Shown in pieces: positions 55,131 through 64,000 of a stretch of DNA of 64,000 bases (position 1 is its first letter; every line of letters starts with the position of its first letter). The notes beneath the pieces are model-generated. The model searched no databases and was not told where the DNA came from. It saw nothing but the letters and a program-made list of their open reading frames with translations. The stretch comes from Allomesorhizobium camelthorni (GTDB taxonomy: Bacteria > Pseudomonadota > Alphaproteobacteria > Rhizobiales > Rhizobiaceae). The position numbers and the translations under genes were made by a program. The stretch is from the NCBI RefSeq assembly GCF_011045125.1, contig NZ_JAAKZF010000014.1:1-64000 (forward strand), written 5' to 3'.

Positions 55131-55862
55131 TCAGCGGTAGCCGGCGGCTTCGTCGTAGGTCTTGAAATCGACCAATGTGCCGAGCATCTGGAGATAGGCG
55201 ACCAGGGCATCCATTTCGGTGACCTTCTGTGGGTTGCCGTCGAAGTCGCCGATCTTGACCTTCGGATAGCGTTTCTCGAGGCCCGATGTGTCGGCACCCG
55301 GATCGGCCTGCGCCATGAGATCGGCATTGCCGTTGGCGATCATATCATTGGAGTAGGGAACGCCGACGCGCCGGTTCGCGATAAGATGGGTCGAGAAGTC
55401 CTTCACCTCAATAGGCGTGTCCTTCAGGAAGGCATACCTCGGCATGATCGATTCCGGCACCACCGAGCGTGGCGCGCTTAGATGCTGGACGTGCCATTCG
55501 TTGGAGTAGCGGTCGCCGAGGCGCGCGAGGTCCGGTCCGGTGCGTTTCGAGCCCCACTGGAACGGGTGATCGTACATCGACTCAGCCGCCAGGCTGTAAT
55601 GACCGTAACGCTCGACCTCGTCGCGGAAGGGGCGGATCATTTGGCTGTGGCAGGTGTAGCAGCCCTCGCGGACATAGATGTTGCGCCCGGCGAGCTCCAG
55701 CGGCGAATAGGGCCGCATGCCTTCGACCTTCTCGATCGTATTATCGAGATAGAAGAGCGGTGCGATCTCGACGATGCCGCCGACCGTCACTACAAGGAGG
55801 GACCCAACGAGAAGGAGCGTGGCGTTCTTCTCGATGATCGCGTGTTTGTCCATCAAGCCCAT
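55131..55862 (-). CDS. fixO: FixO/CcoO, mono-haem cytochrome c subunit
   Basis: 243 residues from ATG 55862 ([13 protein letters not shown]), after AAGGAG. One N-terminal membrane helix ([20 protein letters not shown]), a single haem c site in [15 protein letters not shown] and the Met ligand in [10 protein letters not shown]. Ten bases separate it from fixN. Confidence 0.95.
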   Translation of the reverse strand: MGLMDKHAIIEKNATLLLVGSLLVVTVGGIVEIAPLFYLDNTIEKVEGMRPYSPLELAGRNIYVREGCYTCHSQMIRPFRDEVERYGHYSLAAESMYDHPFQWGSKRTGPDLARLGDRYSNEWHVQHLSAPRSVVPESIMPRYAFLKDTPIEVKDFSTHLIANRRVGVPYSNDMIANGNADLMAQADPGADTSGLEKRYPKVKIGDFDGNPQKVTEMDALVAYLQMLGTLVDFKTYDEAAGYR

Positions 55863-55872
55863 TTCTGGCTCC

Positions 55873-57483
55873 TTATTGCGCAGGCTGGAGGGCGGAGGTG
55901 GAGCCCGGCATCGGCTCCTCCTTGCGTTGATAGCCAAAGATGGTCATGGCGATGTTCCAAGCCATAATCAGGGCGCCGGACAGATACATCAGGCCGCCTA
56001 GCGCACGCATGATGTAGTAGGGATGCATGGCGGCGACGGTTTCGGCGAAGGAGTAGACCAGAAAGCCCTGCTCGTCGTACTCGCGCCACATCAGGCCCTG
56101 CATGATGCCGGAGACCCACATTACCGCGGCGTAGACGACGATCCCGAGGGTCGCCAGCCAGAAGTGCCAGGTGACGAGCCGCAGCGAATAGAGCCGTTCA
56201 CGGTTCCATAGCTTCGGCACCATGTAATAGATTGCGCCGAACGAGATCATGCCAACCCAGCCGAGCGCGCCCGAATGGACATGGCCGACGGTCCAGTCCG
56301 TATAGTGGGATAGCGAGTTGACCGCCTTGATCGACATCATCGGGCCTTCGAAGGTCGACATGCCGTAGAAGGCGATAGCCATGACCATCATGCGGATGAT
56401 CGGATCGGTGCGCAGCTTGTCCCAGGCGCCCGAGAGCGTCATCAGGCCGTTGATCATGCCGCCCCAGGAGGGCATCCACAGCATGATCGAAAACACCATG
56501 CCGAGCGTCTGTGCCCAGTCGGGCAAGGCCGTGTAGTGGAGATGGTGCGGACCTGCCCAGATGTAGAGGAAGATCAGCGCCCAGAAGTGGATGATGGAAA
56601 GGCGGTAAGAATAGACCGGTCGGTTCGCCTGTTTGGGCACGAAGTAATACATCATCCCGAGGAAGCCGGCGGTGAGGAAGAAACCGACGGCGTTGTGGCC
56701 GTACCACCACTGAGTCAGCGCGTCCTGGACGCCCGAAAATGCTGAATAGCTCTTGGAGCTCAGGAAGGAGGCGGGCATCGACAGGTTATTGATCACGTGC
56801 AGCATCGCGATGGTCACGATGAAGGACAAATAGAACCAGTTGGCGACGTAGATATGCGGTTCCTTGCGCTTCAGGATGGTGCCGAGAAACAGGATAAGGT
56901 ACGCGACCCAGACGATGGTCAGCCACAGGTCCACATACCATTCGGGCTCGGCGTATTCGCGGCTCTCGGTGACGCCGAGCAGGTAGCCTGTCGCCGCCAT
57001 GACGATAAAAAGCTGGTAGCCCCAGAACACGACCCACGCGAGATCGCCTCCGAACAGCCGCGCGCGGCAGGTGCGCTGCACCACATATAGGGATGTGCAA
57101 AGCAGCGCATTGCCACCGAACGCAAAAACGACGCCGGATGTATGCAGGGGCCGCAGGCGGCCGAAATTGAACCAGGGCTCGATATTGAGATCCGGATAGG
57201 CAAGCTGCAGGGCGATAACCACACCAACCAGCATGCCGACGACGCCCCAGACCACCGTTGCAACGGCCCCGTAGCGGATCGGCCCGTCCATGTAAGCCGA
57301 GGAATCAACAGGAATCGCCGGTTTGAATTCCGTATTGCGCAACAGGATCGCCGTGAAGCCCGCAAGAACGAAGAACAACACCCACATATGCTGGCGAAAA
57401 GGTTCATCCACGCCCAAACCGGCAGCTACAAGGGCCGCAAAGGCAAACAGGTAGAGAAGAACGATCTCTGTGCCGAATTTCAT
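55873..57483 (-). CDS. fixN: FixN/CcoN, catalytic subunit of cbb3 oxidase
   Basis: Haem-copper oxidase subunit I that reduces oxygen to water at very low oxygen, as in nodules. 536 residues from ATG 57483 ([16 protein letters not shown]), after GATCTCGCA... with a weak ribosome site. Twelve or more membrane segments; metal ligands are seen in [39 protein letters not shown] and [15 protein letters not shown]. The upstream frame to 57645 is not natural coding. A FixK/FNR-type box lies 77 bases upstream. Confidence 0.96.
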   Translation of the reverse strand: MKFGTEIVLLYLFAFAALVAAGLGVDEPFRQHMWVLFFVLAGFTAILLRNTEFKPAIPVDSSAYMDGPIRYGAVATVVWGVVGMLVGVVIALQLAYPDLNIEPWFNFGRLRPLHTSGVVFAFGGNALLCTSLYVVQRTCRARLFGGDLAWVVFWGYQLFIVMAATGYLLGVTESREYAEPEWYVDLWLTIVWVAYLILFLGTILKRKEPHIYVANWFYLSFIVTIAMLHVINNLSMPASFLSSKSYSAFSGVQDALTQWWYGHNAVGFFLTAGFLGMMYYFVPKQANRPVYSYRLSIIHFWALIFLYIWAGPHHLHYTALPDWAQTLGMVFSIMLWMPSWGGMINGLMTLSGAWDKLRTDPIIRMMVMAIAFYGMSTFEGPMMSIKAVNSLSHYTDWTVGHVHSGALGWVGMISFGAIYYMVPKLWNRERLYSLRLVTWHFWLATLGIVVYAAVMWVSGIMQGLMWREYDEQGFLVYSFAETVAAMHPYYIMRALGGLMYLSGALIMAWNIAMTIFGYQRKEEPMPGSTSALQPAQ

Positions 57484-57559
57484 CGCAAGTTCCCGATCTC
57501 GCATTTCGGCGGACGCCAAATCCGCGGTGCATGAATTCCGCAGCCGCGGCCTGCTCGCC

Positions 57560-57573
57560 CTGATCCATGTCAG
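57560..57573. promoter_or_regulatory. FixK/FNR-type box upstream of fixN
   Basis: CTGATCCATGTCAG, close to the anaerobox TTGAT-N4-ATCAA (outer bases C/G instead of T/A), centred about 83 bases before fixN. Expected for a cbb3 operon. Confidence 0.5.
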
Positions 57574-58150
57574 GACGATTTTGCTTTGGGCAGCATCGAG
57601 CTCGGTGCAATCAGCACGGGGCGATTGAACGAGGAAACGCAGCACGGGCCGCCCAGCTCATGGAAAAGTCCTGCGTGGCCGGCCTGGAGGCGATTGCGGG
57701 CGAGGCGATGAAGCGCGCGCATTGAGAACTGAGGCTCTGCGACGCGGTGGAACGTATTGCCGATGCCTTGTCGAACGTCGATCGCTTCAAATGCCTTGGC
57801 ACAGCAATGCCATCGTTCCGCTGCTTTGTGACATTCACCGGTTCGAGGAGACGGTACCCGGCATATTAGGCGTACTGACCTCGGCCCAGACCAATCTTGC
57901 CTCCACCAGCCGGTTGCGCGCCGGGCATGTCGAGGATCAATGCTTTCGCGGACGAGGGGACCGAAACGCTCCTGGCGATCGGCCATGGTGACCCGATAGG
58001 GAATGCCGAAGCTGTCGGGTTCTGCTACGCGGCTTCTTCGAAGGCTTGCGCGACAAATCGCGTTCGAACGCGAGCATGTCCTGCCGCGTATCGGAGTAAG
58101 CGACGTGGGCCGGTCGCTTGGGTTTATTCAAAGGGCGGTTGCCGCGTGCT
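57574..58150. other. Gap with unassigned frames
   Basis: Short frames on both strands; plus-strand pieces such as [20 protein letters not shown] followed by a stop look like a decayed gene. No assignment. Confidence 0.35.
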
Positions 58151-58879
58151 TCAGCCGCCGCAGCGTTGCTCCAGCCTGCTCACGCTGTCCACCGTCACAT
58201 AGCGTTTGTTCTCGATCCGGATAAGGCCGTCAGCCCGCAATCGCGTGAATTGTCGGCTAACGGTCTCATCAGAAAGTCCAAGGAAATCAGCGATGTCCAC
58301 ACGCGTCAGCGGCAGATCGAAGCACGCCGACCTGGCCGCCGGATCAACCGCGGGATCGATATTTCGGGCGATCATTAGGAGAAAGCTCGCCACCTTTTCC
58401 AGTGCGGTCTTGCGCCCCAGTGTCACCATCCATTCGCGTGCTGCGTCGAGTTCGTTCAGCGTCTGCTTGAGCAGGCGATTCTGGAGCTCCGGTGATTCCT
58501 TCATCATCCGTTCGATGGCCCCCTTCGGAAAAGTACACAGTGAAACGGTTGTTGCCGCCTCCGCATTGATCGCGCTTTCCACCTTGAAGGGCCGTCCCAG
58601 AAAATCCGGTGCGAACCGGAGGCCGACGATCTGCTGGCGGCCGTCCGAAAGGCTCTTCGTCAGCTTCACAACGCCTGAAAGCACATTTGAGTAGCTGCCG
58701 ATGGCCTCGGCGTTACCGATCAGTTCGACCCCTGGCTCGCGCTTCTGTCTCGACGAAGTTTTGGCGAGTGCAACCAATTGGTCGGGATCGAGCGCACCGC
58801 AGACGCCGTGATGCCGTGCCTTGCAAGGCCCGCAAAGAACGGGAATGCGGAAACTGCGAATGTCCTGGCGTACTGTCAT
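58151..58879 (-). CDS. fnrN: FnrN/FNR-type oxygen-sensing regulator
   Basis: 242 residues from ATG 58879 (MTVRQDIRSFRIPVLCG). The iron-sulfur ligands of an oxygen-labile FNR are present: Cys16, Cys19 and Cys27 (CGPCKARHHGVC) and Cys115 (VSLCTF). A cyclic-nucleotide-binding fold follows, then a Crp-type HTH (RVDIADFLGLSDETVSRQFT, recognition helix ETVSRQF). Under low oxygen it should activate fixNOQP and hemN. It is divergent from hemN with a shared box at 58965, which allows autoregulation. The cysteines separate it from FixK proteins that lack them. Confidence 0.9.
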   Translation of the reverse strand: MTVRQDIRSFRIPVLCGPCKARHHGVCGALDPDQLVALAKTSSRQKREPGVELIGNAEAIGSYSNVLSGVVKLTKSLSDGRQQIVGLRFAPDFLGRPFKVESAINAEAATTVSLCTFPKGAIERMMKESPELQNRLLKQTLNELDAAREWMVTLGRKTALEKVASFLLMIARNIDPAVDPAARSACFDLPLTRVDIADFLGLSDETVSRQFTRLRADGLIRIENKRYVTVDSVSRLEQRCGG

Positions 58880-58964
58880 CTCGATCGTCCAACGGGTCCC
58901 AAGGGCCGGCAGGATAGCAATCCACGGTAGAGAAATCCTTGCGGCAGTTTGTCCGTGCTGGAAG

Positions 58965-58978
58965 TTGACCGAAATCAG
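58965..58978. promoter_or_regulatory. FNR/FixK-type box between fnrN and hemN
   Basis: TTGACCGAAATCAG, one base off the TTGA(C/T)-N4-(A/G)TCAA pattern. It lies 59 bases before hemN and 86 before fnrN. Confidence 0.6.
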
Positions 58979-59036
58979 GGCTTTGGCTGACCCTTGCGTC
59001 CAGAGTTCCGGCGATGCAAACACGGGGGACCGCGAC

Positions 59037-60386
59037 ATGCGACCGGAATTAGCTGCCAGACTAGGTGAGAACGTCCCGCGCTATACGAGTTATCCGACCG
59101 CGCCGCATTTCCATCCTGGCGTCGATGCTGCCGTTTACCGTGGCTGGTTGGAGGCGCTCGAAGACGGTGACGAGATATCGCTTTACCTGCATATTCCGTA
59201 TTGCGACAGGCTCTGCTGGTTCTGTGCTTGCCATACCAAACAGACGCGCCACTATGAACCCGTGACCACCTATCTGCGCTCGCTATATGCGGAGATCGCG
59301 ACGGTTGCCGGTCTTGTCAGCGGCAAGGCCTTCGTCCGCGCAATCCACTTCGGTGGCGGCTCGCCGACCATGCTGAAGCCCGAGGATATGGTGGCTCTGG
59401 GCGCGTTCTTGCGGGACAGCTTCGATTTTGTTCCCGATACGAAGATCAGCGTGGAGATCGATCCGAACGATATGGACGGGGCGCATCTGGACGCACTCGC
59501 CGAAATCGGCATGACCCGGGCGAGCCTCGGCGTACAGGATTTCGATCCGAAAGTGCAGAAGGCGATAAACCGCGAGCAGAGCTTTTTGCAGACCAAGGCC
59601 GTCGTCGACGGAGTTCGTTCACGCGGCGTCGGATCGGTCAATCTCGATCTGCTCTACGGATTGCCGCACCAGAACAGGGAGAGCGTATGTTCCACCGTCG
59701 CTCAAGCGCTGGCACTGGAACCGGACAGGATGGCTCTCTTCGGCTACGCTCACGTGCCGTGGTTCAAGAAGCATCAGACTATGATCGACGACGCATGGCT
59801 GCCAGGTCCCGCAGAGCGGTTCGCCCAATCGCAACTCGCTGCGCGAGCGATCATGGACGAGGGCTATGAAGCAATAGGTCTCGATCATTTCGCCAAGCCG
59901 GGCGATGCGCTGGCGGTGGCGGCCTGCACAGGGACTTTGCATCGCAATTTCCAGGGCTACACGGAGGATCGCTGCCAGACATTGATCGGACTTGGCCCGT
60001 CATCCATCAGCCATTTTCGCCAGGGTTACGTGCAGAACATGCCTTCGACCGGCGAGTACGGGCGCATGGTTGCAGACGGCGGATTGGCGGCTATGCGCGG
60101 CATCGTGCTCTCCGACGACGATCGCGTCCGGGGATGGATCATCGAGCGGCTAATGTGCGATTTCGCCTTTTCAGCGATCGATCTGGTGGAGAGCTTCGGG
60201 AAAGCCGGCCAGAGGCTCCTTCTTCAGGCAAGCTCCATCGCAATTCATGGTCCTGCTCGACTCCTTGAACTCCAGGGCGACAGTTTCGTCGTACCGGCAG
60301 AAAGTCGTCCCTTCGTGAGGAGCATCGCGGTGAAGTTCGACAGATATTTCGAAAGTGGAACGGCCAGGCACTCGGTGGCAGTCTGA
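59037..60386 (+). CDS. hemN: HemN, oxygen-independent coproporphyrinogen III oxidase
   Basis: Radical-SAM enzyme that makes protoporphyrinogen for haem without oxygen. 449 residues from ATG 59037 (MRPELAARLGENVPRYTSYP). The [4Fe-4S] motif C-x3-C-x2-C lies in YCDRLCWFCACH; next come HFGGGSPTML and SVEIDPNDMD, and LGPSSISHFRQGYVQN near the end, all typical. Haem supply for the cbb3 oxidase fits its place beside fnrN and fixNOQP. Confidence 0.94.
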   Translation: MRPELAARLGENVPRYTSYPTAPHFHPGVDAAVYRGWLEALEDGDEISLYLHIPYCDRLCWFCACHTKQTRHYEPVTTYLRSLYAEIATVAGLVSGKAFVRAIHFGGGSPTMLKPEDMVALGAFLRDSFDFVPDTKISVEIDPNDMDGAHLDALAEIGMTRASLGVQDFDPKVQKAINREQSFLQTKAVVDGVRSRGVGSVNLDLLYGLPHQNRESVCSTVAQALALEPDRMALFGYAHVPWFKKHQTMIDDAWLPGPAERFAQSQLAARAIMDEGYEAIGLDHFAKPGDALAVAACTGTLHRNFQGYTEDRCQTLIGLGPSSISHFRQGYVQNMPSTGEYGRMVADGGLAAMRGIVLSDDDRVRGWIIERLMCDFAFSAIDLVESFGKAGQRLLLQASSIAIHGPARLLELQGDSFVVPAESRPFVRSIAVKFDRYFESGTARHSVAV

Positions 60387-60977
60387 GCACCAGTCCTATC
60401 GCTGCAGCACTAAATTGCGGCTCCGATGGTGATCGTGGCTGATCCGCCGAGATCGAGATAGCCGAGAGATCCCCGTCTATCAGCCTCGAGTTGCGCCAGC
60501 GGCCGACCAGTTGGCAGCCTGCTGGCAAAATCATGTCGGCACCGTCAGCTGCTTCGGAAGCCCGCACCAGATTGTAGGGCGGCGGCAGCGAAGTGAAGGC
60601 CCACCCGACGCGGTCGCGCCCCCGGAACTTCGTCTTGTCCTGCCCGGCGACCGTCCCCGGCCCTTCACGCAGACCTCACACGCCTGCGGGTACGACGGTA
60701 AAATACTTGTGGGACGGCCATGGGCTTGACAGGCAAGGCTGCCCTCTGGTTCGTCCGAGGAATGGACGCCTGAAGAAACGGAGTCGCCCCCGCGCTACGT
60801 CCGGCGACAATTCGACAGTTGTTGCACTGCGGAAATTTCTGTACGGACCCCGGCTCATTCAGAGCCGCCGCGCGAGCGACGGTGCTAGATCCGCCCTGAA
60901 GCGGTCAAATCATGGATTTAACTCTGCAGGGGCGGTGCTTTGCGCCCCGTCAAAAGCCTGGTTTAGAAAGTGCCGAC
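60387..60977. other. Gap before cysD
   Basis: No gene supported. I looked for a riboswitch upstream of cysD and saw none I could name. The cysD promoter is presumably here. Confidence 0.5.
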
Positions 60978-61883
60978 ATGAATGTCCCTTTGACGCATCT
61001 GCAACGCCTGGAGGCCGAGGCCATCCACATTTTCCGTGAGGTGGCGGCGACGTTTTCGAAGCCGGTGATGCTCTATTCGGTGGGCAAGGATTCGTCTGTC
61101 CTGCTGCATCTGGCCATCAAGGCGTTCTACCCCGCCAAGCCGCCGTTTCCGTTTCTCCATGTCGATACGACCTGGAAATTCCGCGAGATGATCGAGTTTC
61201 GCGATTCGATGGCCGAGAGACTGGGCTTCGACCTCCTCGTCCACGTCAACGAAGACGGCGTGCGAGACGGCATCAATCCCTTCGACCACGGTTCCAATAC
61301 GCACACCCACGTCATGAAGACGGTGGGATTGCGCCAGGCGCTCGACAAGTATGGTTTCGACGCAGCCTTTGGCGGGGCGCGCCGCGACGAGGAAAAGTCT
61401 CGCGCCAAGGAGCGCATCTTCTCGTTCCGCAATGCTCAGCATGTCTGGGACCCCAAGAACCAGCGTCCGGAAATGTGGAAGATCTACAACACCCGGATTT
61501 CCGCCGGCGAATCGATCCGCGTGTTTCCGCTGTCGAACTGGACCGAACTCGACATCTGGCAATACATCCTGCGGGAAGAGATCCCGATCGTGCCGCTTTA
61601 TTTCGCCAAGAAGCGGCCGGTGGTCGAGCGCGACGGCATGCTGATCATGCGCGACGATGACCGCATGAAGCTCAAGCCAGGCGAGGTCATCGAAAACCGC
61701 ATGGTCCGCTTTAGAACGCTTGGCTGCTACCCGCTGACCGGAGCGATCGATTCCGACGCCGACGATCTGGAAGGCATCGTGAACGAAATGCTGATCGCCC
61801 GCACCTCGGAACGCCAGGGCCGGCTGATCGACCGCGACGAGGCCGGCTCGATGGAAAAGAAGAAGCGCGAAGGGTATTTCTGA
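60978..61883 (+). CDS. cysD: CysD/NodP, sulfate adenylyltransferase small subunit
   Basis: Makes adenosine phosphosulfate with the CysN GTPase. 301 residues from ATG 60978 ([20 protein letters not shown]). PP-loop-type site [16 protein letters not shown], then [31 protein letters not shown] and [15 protein letters not shown]. NodP proteins are the same family; the adjacency to cysQ suggests the housekeeping sulfur pathway, though a Nod-factor sulfation role cannot be excluded. No sulfotransferase gene (nodH) is in the window. It lies two bases before cysNC. Confidence 0.92.
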   Translation: MNVPLTHLQRLEAEAIHIFREVAATFSKPVMLYSVGKDSSVLLHLAIKAFYPAKPPFPFLHVDTTWKFREMIEFRDSMAERLGFDLLVHVNEDGVRDGINPFDHGSNTHTHVMKTVGLRQALDKYGFDAAFGGARRDEEKSRAKERIFSFRNAQHVWDPKNQRPEMWKIYNTRISAGESIRVFPLSNWTELDIWQYILREEIPIVPLYFAKKRPVVERDGMLIMRDDDRMKLKPGEVIENRMVRFRTLGCYPLTGAIDSDADDLEGIVNEMLIARTSERQGRLIDRDEAGSMEKKKREGYF

Positions 61884-61885
61884 GA

Positions 61886-63823
61886 ATGCGCCACATACTG
61901 GCCGAAAATCTCGTCGCGACCGAAACCGTTCGCGAGTTCATCGCCGAACAGGAACAGAAATCGCTGCTGCGCTTCCTGACCTGCGGTTCGGTCGACGACG
62001 GCAAGTCGACGCTGATCGGCCGCCTGCTGTCCGACACCAAGCAGATTTTCGAAGACCAACTCGCCACGCTCGAACGCGATTCTAGGAAGTACGGCACGAC
62101 CGGCGACGATGTTGATTTCGCACTGCTCGTGGATGGGCTGGAAGCCGAGCGTGAGCAGGGCATCACAATTGACGTCGCATACCGTTTCTTTGCCACGCCC
62201 AAGCGAAAATTCATCGTGGCCGACACGCCAGGCCACGAACAATACACGCGCAACATGGCGACGGGCGCTTCGACGGCCGATTTGGCCATAGTGCTCGTCG
62301 ACGCCCGGCAGGGCGTGCTGCGCCAGACGCGCCGTCATTCGATCATCGCCTCGCTGCTCGGCATCCGTCACGTGGTGCTCGCAGTCAACAAGATCGATTT
62401 GGTCGGCTTTGACCGCGACGTGTTTGCCAGAATTGTCGCCGACTACACGGAATTCGCGAAGGATCTGGGCTTCTCGTCCATCGTGCCGATCCCGATGTCG
62501 GCGCGCTTCGGCGACAACGTGTCCCGGCGCTCCATGCAAACCGGCTGGTATGCCGGTCCGACCCTCATCGACCACCTCGAAACGGTGTCGGTCGATGCCG
62601 CGGCCGAGCAGCCGTTCCGGTTCCCCGTGCAGTATGTGAACCGGCCGAACCTCGACTTTCGCGGTTTCGCAGGGACGGTCGCTTCTGGCTCCATCGGGGC
62701 GGGCGACGAGATCGTCGTCGCCAAATCCGGCAAGAAGTCGCGGGTCAAGCGCATCGTCGCGCAGGGTGGCGACCTAGAGCGGGCCATCGAAGGGCAGGCG
62801 GTTACCATTGTCCTAGAAGACGAGGTCGAGGTTTCGCGCGGCAACCTGCTGGTCGCGCCCGAAGCACGGCCGCACGTAGCCGACCAGTTCGCGGCCAATC
62901 TGGTCTGGTTCGACGAGCAGGCGCTTCTGCCGGGACGTTCCTATATCTTCCGCACCGAGACAGACCAGGCGAACGCGACCGTTACCGAACTAAAGTACCG
63001 CGTCGATGTGAATTCATTCGCGCATCAGGCCGCCAAGTCGCTCGACCTCAACGAAGTCGGCGTCTGCAATCTATCCACCCAGGCCCCGATCGCCTTCGAC
63101 ACCTATGCCGAAAACCGCGCCACCGGCGCGTTCATCCTCATCGACCGCATCACCAATGCGACGGTCGGGGCCGGCATGATCTTGCATCCACTGCGCCGCG
63201 CGTCGAACGTGCATTGGCAGGCGCTCGACGTCGACAAGTCGGCCCGTGCAGAAATGAAGCACCAGAAGCCGGCGGTGCTGTGGTTCACGGGCCTTTCCGG
63301 TTCGGGCAAGTCGACCATCGCCAATCTGCTGGAAAAGAGGCTGCATGCGAGCGGCCGCCACACCTACATTCTCGACGGCGACAATGTCCGCCACGGGCTG
63401 AACCGCGATCTCGGCTTCACGGACGAGGACCGTGTCGAAAACATCCGCCGCGTCGCCGAAGTGGCGCGGCTGATGGTGGACGCCGGCCTGATGGTGATCG
63501 TTTCCTTCATCTCGCCCTTCCGCGCGGAGCGCCGCATGGCGCGGGAGATGATGGGCGAGGGCGAGTTCATCGAGGTGTTCGTCGATACGCCGTTCGAGGA
63601 ATGCGCCGCGCGCGACCCAAAAGGTCTTTACGCCAAAGCCCTGAGCGGCGAGATCAAAAACTTCACCGGCGTCGATTCGCCTTACGAGACGCCGGAAAAT
63701 GCCGACATACGGCTAGAAACGACCGGCAAATCACCGGAAGAGATGCTAGATGATCTCGAAAGATGGCTGCATGAACGCAATATTGCCCAACGACCTCTTG
63801 CCGACGAATGTGGATCCATCTGA
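61886..63823 (+). CDS. cysN: CysNC/NodQ, sulfate adenylyltransferase GTPase fused to APS kinase
   Basis: 645 residues, two enzymes in one. Residues ~30-440 are the GTPase subunit: [36 protein letters not shown]. From about residue 455 comes the APS kinase: [63 protein letters not shown]. Together they turn sulfate into PAPS. The end overlaps the start of cysQ. Confidence 0.94.
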   Translation: MRHILAENLVATETVREFIAEQEQKSLLRFLTCGSVDDGKSTLIGRLLSDTKQIFEDQLATLERDSRKYGTTGDDVDFALLVDGLEAEREQGITIDVAYRFFATPKRKFIVADTPGHEQYTRNMATGASTADLAIVLVDARQGVLRQTRRHSIIASLLGIRHVVLAVNKIDLVGFDRDVFARIVADYTEFAKDLGFSSIVPIPMSARFGDNVSRRSMQTGWYAGPTLIDHLETVSVDAAAEQPFRFPVQYVNRPNLDFRGFAGTVASGSIGAGDEIVVAKSGKKSRVKRIVAQGGDLERAIEGQAVTIVLEDEVEVSRGNLLVAPEARPHVADQFAANLVWFDEQALLPGRSYIFRTETDQANATVTELKYRVDVNSFAHQAAKSLDLNEVGVCNLSTQAPIAFDTYAENRATGAFILIDRITNATVGAGMILHPLRRASNVHWQALDVDKSARAEMKHQKPAVLWFTGLSGSGKSTIANLLEKRLHASGRHTYILDGDNVRHGLNRDLGFTDEDRVENIRRVAEVARLMVDAGLMVIVSFISPFRAERRMAREMMGEGEFIEVFVDTPFEECAARDPKGLYAKALSGEIKNFTGVDSPYETPENADIRLETTGKSPEEMLDDLERWLHERNIAQRPLADECGSI

Positions 63824-64000
63824 CGACGAGGCCGTCCTCGCCCTGTTCGAAAGCCTGGCGCTTTCGGCGGGTCGCGCCATCATGGATATCTTCGAGGCCG
63901 GATTTATCTATGAGACGAAGCCGGATGCCTCGCCGGTGACCGAGGCCGACCGGGCGGCTGAGCGCGTGATCCTCGAAGGTCTTCGCATCGCGCTGGCAGG
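63771..64000 (+). CDS. cysQ: CysQ, 3'(2'),5'-bisphosphate nucleotidase, 5' part
   Basis: Removes the phosphate from PAP/PAPS and so balances sulfate activation. Only the first ~76 codons are in the window: [40 protein letters not shown], the start of an inositol-monophosphatase-like fold. Start at ATG 63771, overlapping cysNC by 53 bases; a GTG at 63810 would shorten it. The gene runs off the right edge. Confidence 0.85.
   Translation, partial: MNAILPNDLLPTNVDPSDDEAVLALFESLALSAGRAIMDIFEAGFIYETKPDASPVTEADRAAERVILEGLRIALA

Noticed and set aside
60387-60977. Riboswitch before cysD
   Set aside because: No conserved core of a known class could be recognised.
60978-63823. Calling the genes nodP and nodQ
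   Set aside because: No nod box upstream, no nodH, and cysQ follows directly, so the housekeeping cys names are safer.
1-64000. CRISPR arrays, rRNA or tRNA genes
   Set aside because: No regular short repeats with spacers, and no rRNA or tRNA sequence, were seen on reading both strands.

Overview
The window looks like part of the symbiosis region of a nodulating Hyphomicrobiales (Rhizobiales) bacterium, most likely Mesorhizobium-like. It has nodD, nodABC, nodIJ, nolO and nodZ, five recognisable nod boxes, a syrB-type gene, a MucR/Ros-type regulator, a rhizopine (moc) catabolism cluster, and a complete fixNOQP-fixGHIS oxidase block with an fnrN-type regulator. I found no nif genes, rRNA, tRNA or CRISPR array.

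Layout. 1-1.9 kb: end of a chromosomal NADP-malic enzyme and a broken DUF2865-type gene; recognisable core sequence fades near 1.8 kb, a possible island edge. 2-10.1 kb: nodD, an orphan nod box followed by a relic of a nodA start, a second nod box driving a NodO-like RTX protein plus its own type I secretion pair, and a third nod box driving a mocC paralogue. 10.6-21.5 kb: rhizopine uptake and catabolism. One leftward block holds mocD-mocE-mocF, a PanB-like gene and an ABC importer; one rightward block holds a LacI regulator, mocC and a mocA/idhA dehydrogenase. 21.9-32 kb: a nod-box-controlled membrane acyltransferase, a PLP enzyme with a divergent XRE-cupin regulator, then small genes and much decayed DNA. 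32.4-35.7 kb: an overlapping pair, a thermolysin-like zincin and a metallo-beta-lactamase-fold protein, which I do not recognise as a named system. 36-45.2 kb: syrB-like gene and the leftward Nod-factor operon nodA-B-C-(nodS relic)-I-J-nolO-nodZ under the fifth nod box. 45.4-49.3 kb: relics (PLP-enzyme tail, MocR-type regulator, IS110 transposase) around an intact UbiH/UbiM-type monooxygenase. 49.4-60.4 kb: fixNOQP and fixGHIS (cbb3 oxidase and its assembly), fnrN and hemN, with FixK/FNR-type boxes. 61-64 kb: cysD, cysNC and the start of cysQ.

How it works together. Flavonoid-activated NodD should act at the nod boxes to switch on synthesis (NodA, B, C), decoration (NolO carbamoylation, NodZ fucosylation, possibly the nod-box acyltransferase) and export (NodI, NodJ) of Nod factor, as well as NodO and its exporter. 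The moc genes would import and demethylate the nodule compound 3-O-methyl-scyllo-inosamine and feed it to inositol-type catabolism. The fix genes supply the high-affinity oxidase needed in nodules, under FNR/FixK-type control.

The region is heavily rearranged. Pieces of nodA (twice), nodC and nodS sit at module joints, a PLP-enzyme tail recurs beside two nod boxes, and a short direct repeat flanks the nodD-to-mocC2 segment. The most novel candidates are the zincin/MBL pair, the nod-box-linked mocC and acyltransferase genes, the PanB-like gene in the demethylase operon, and three terminator hairpins in a row near 31.8 kb.
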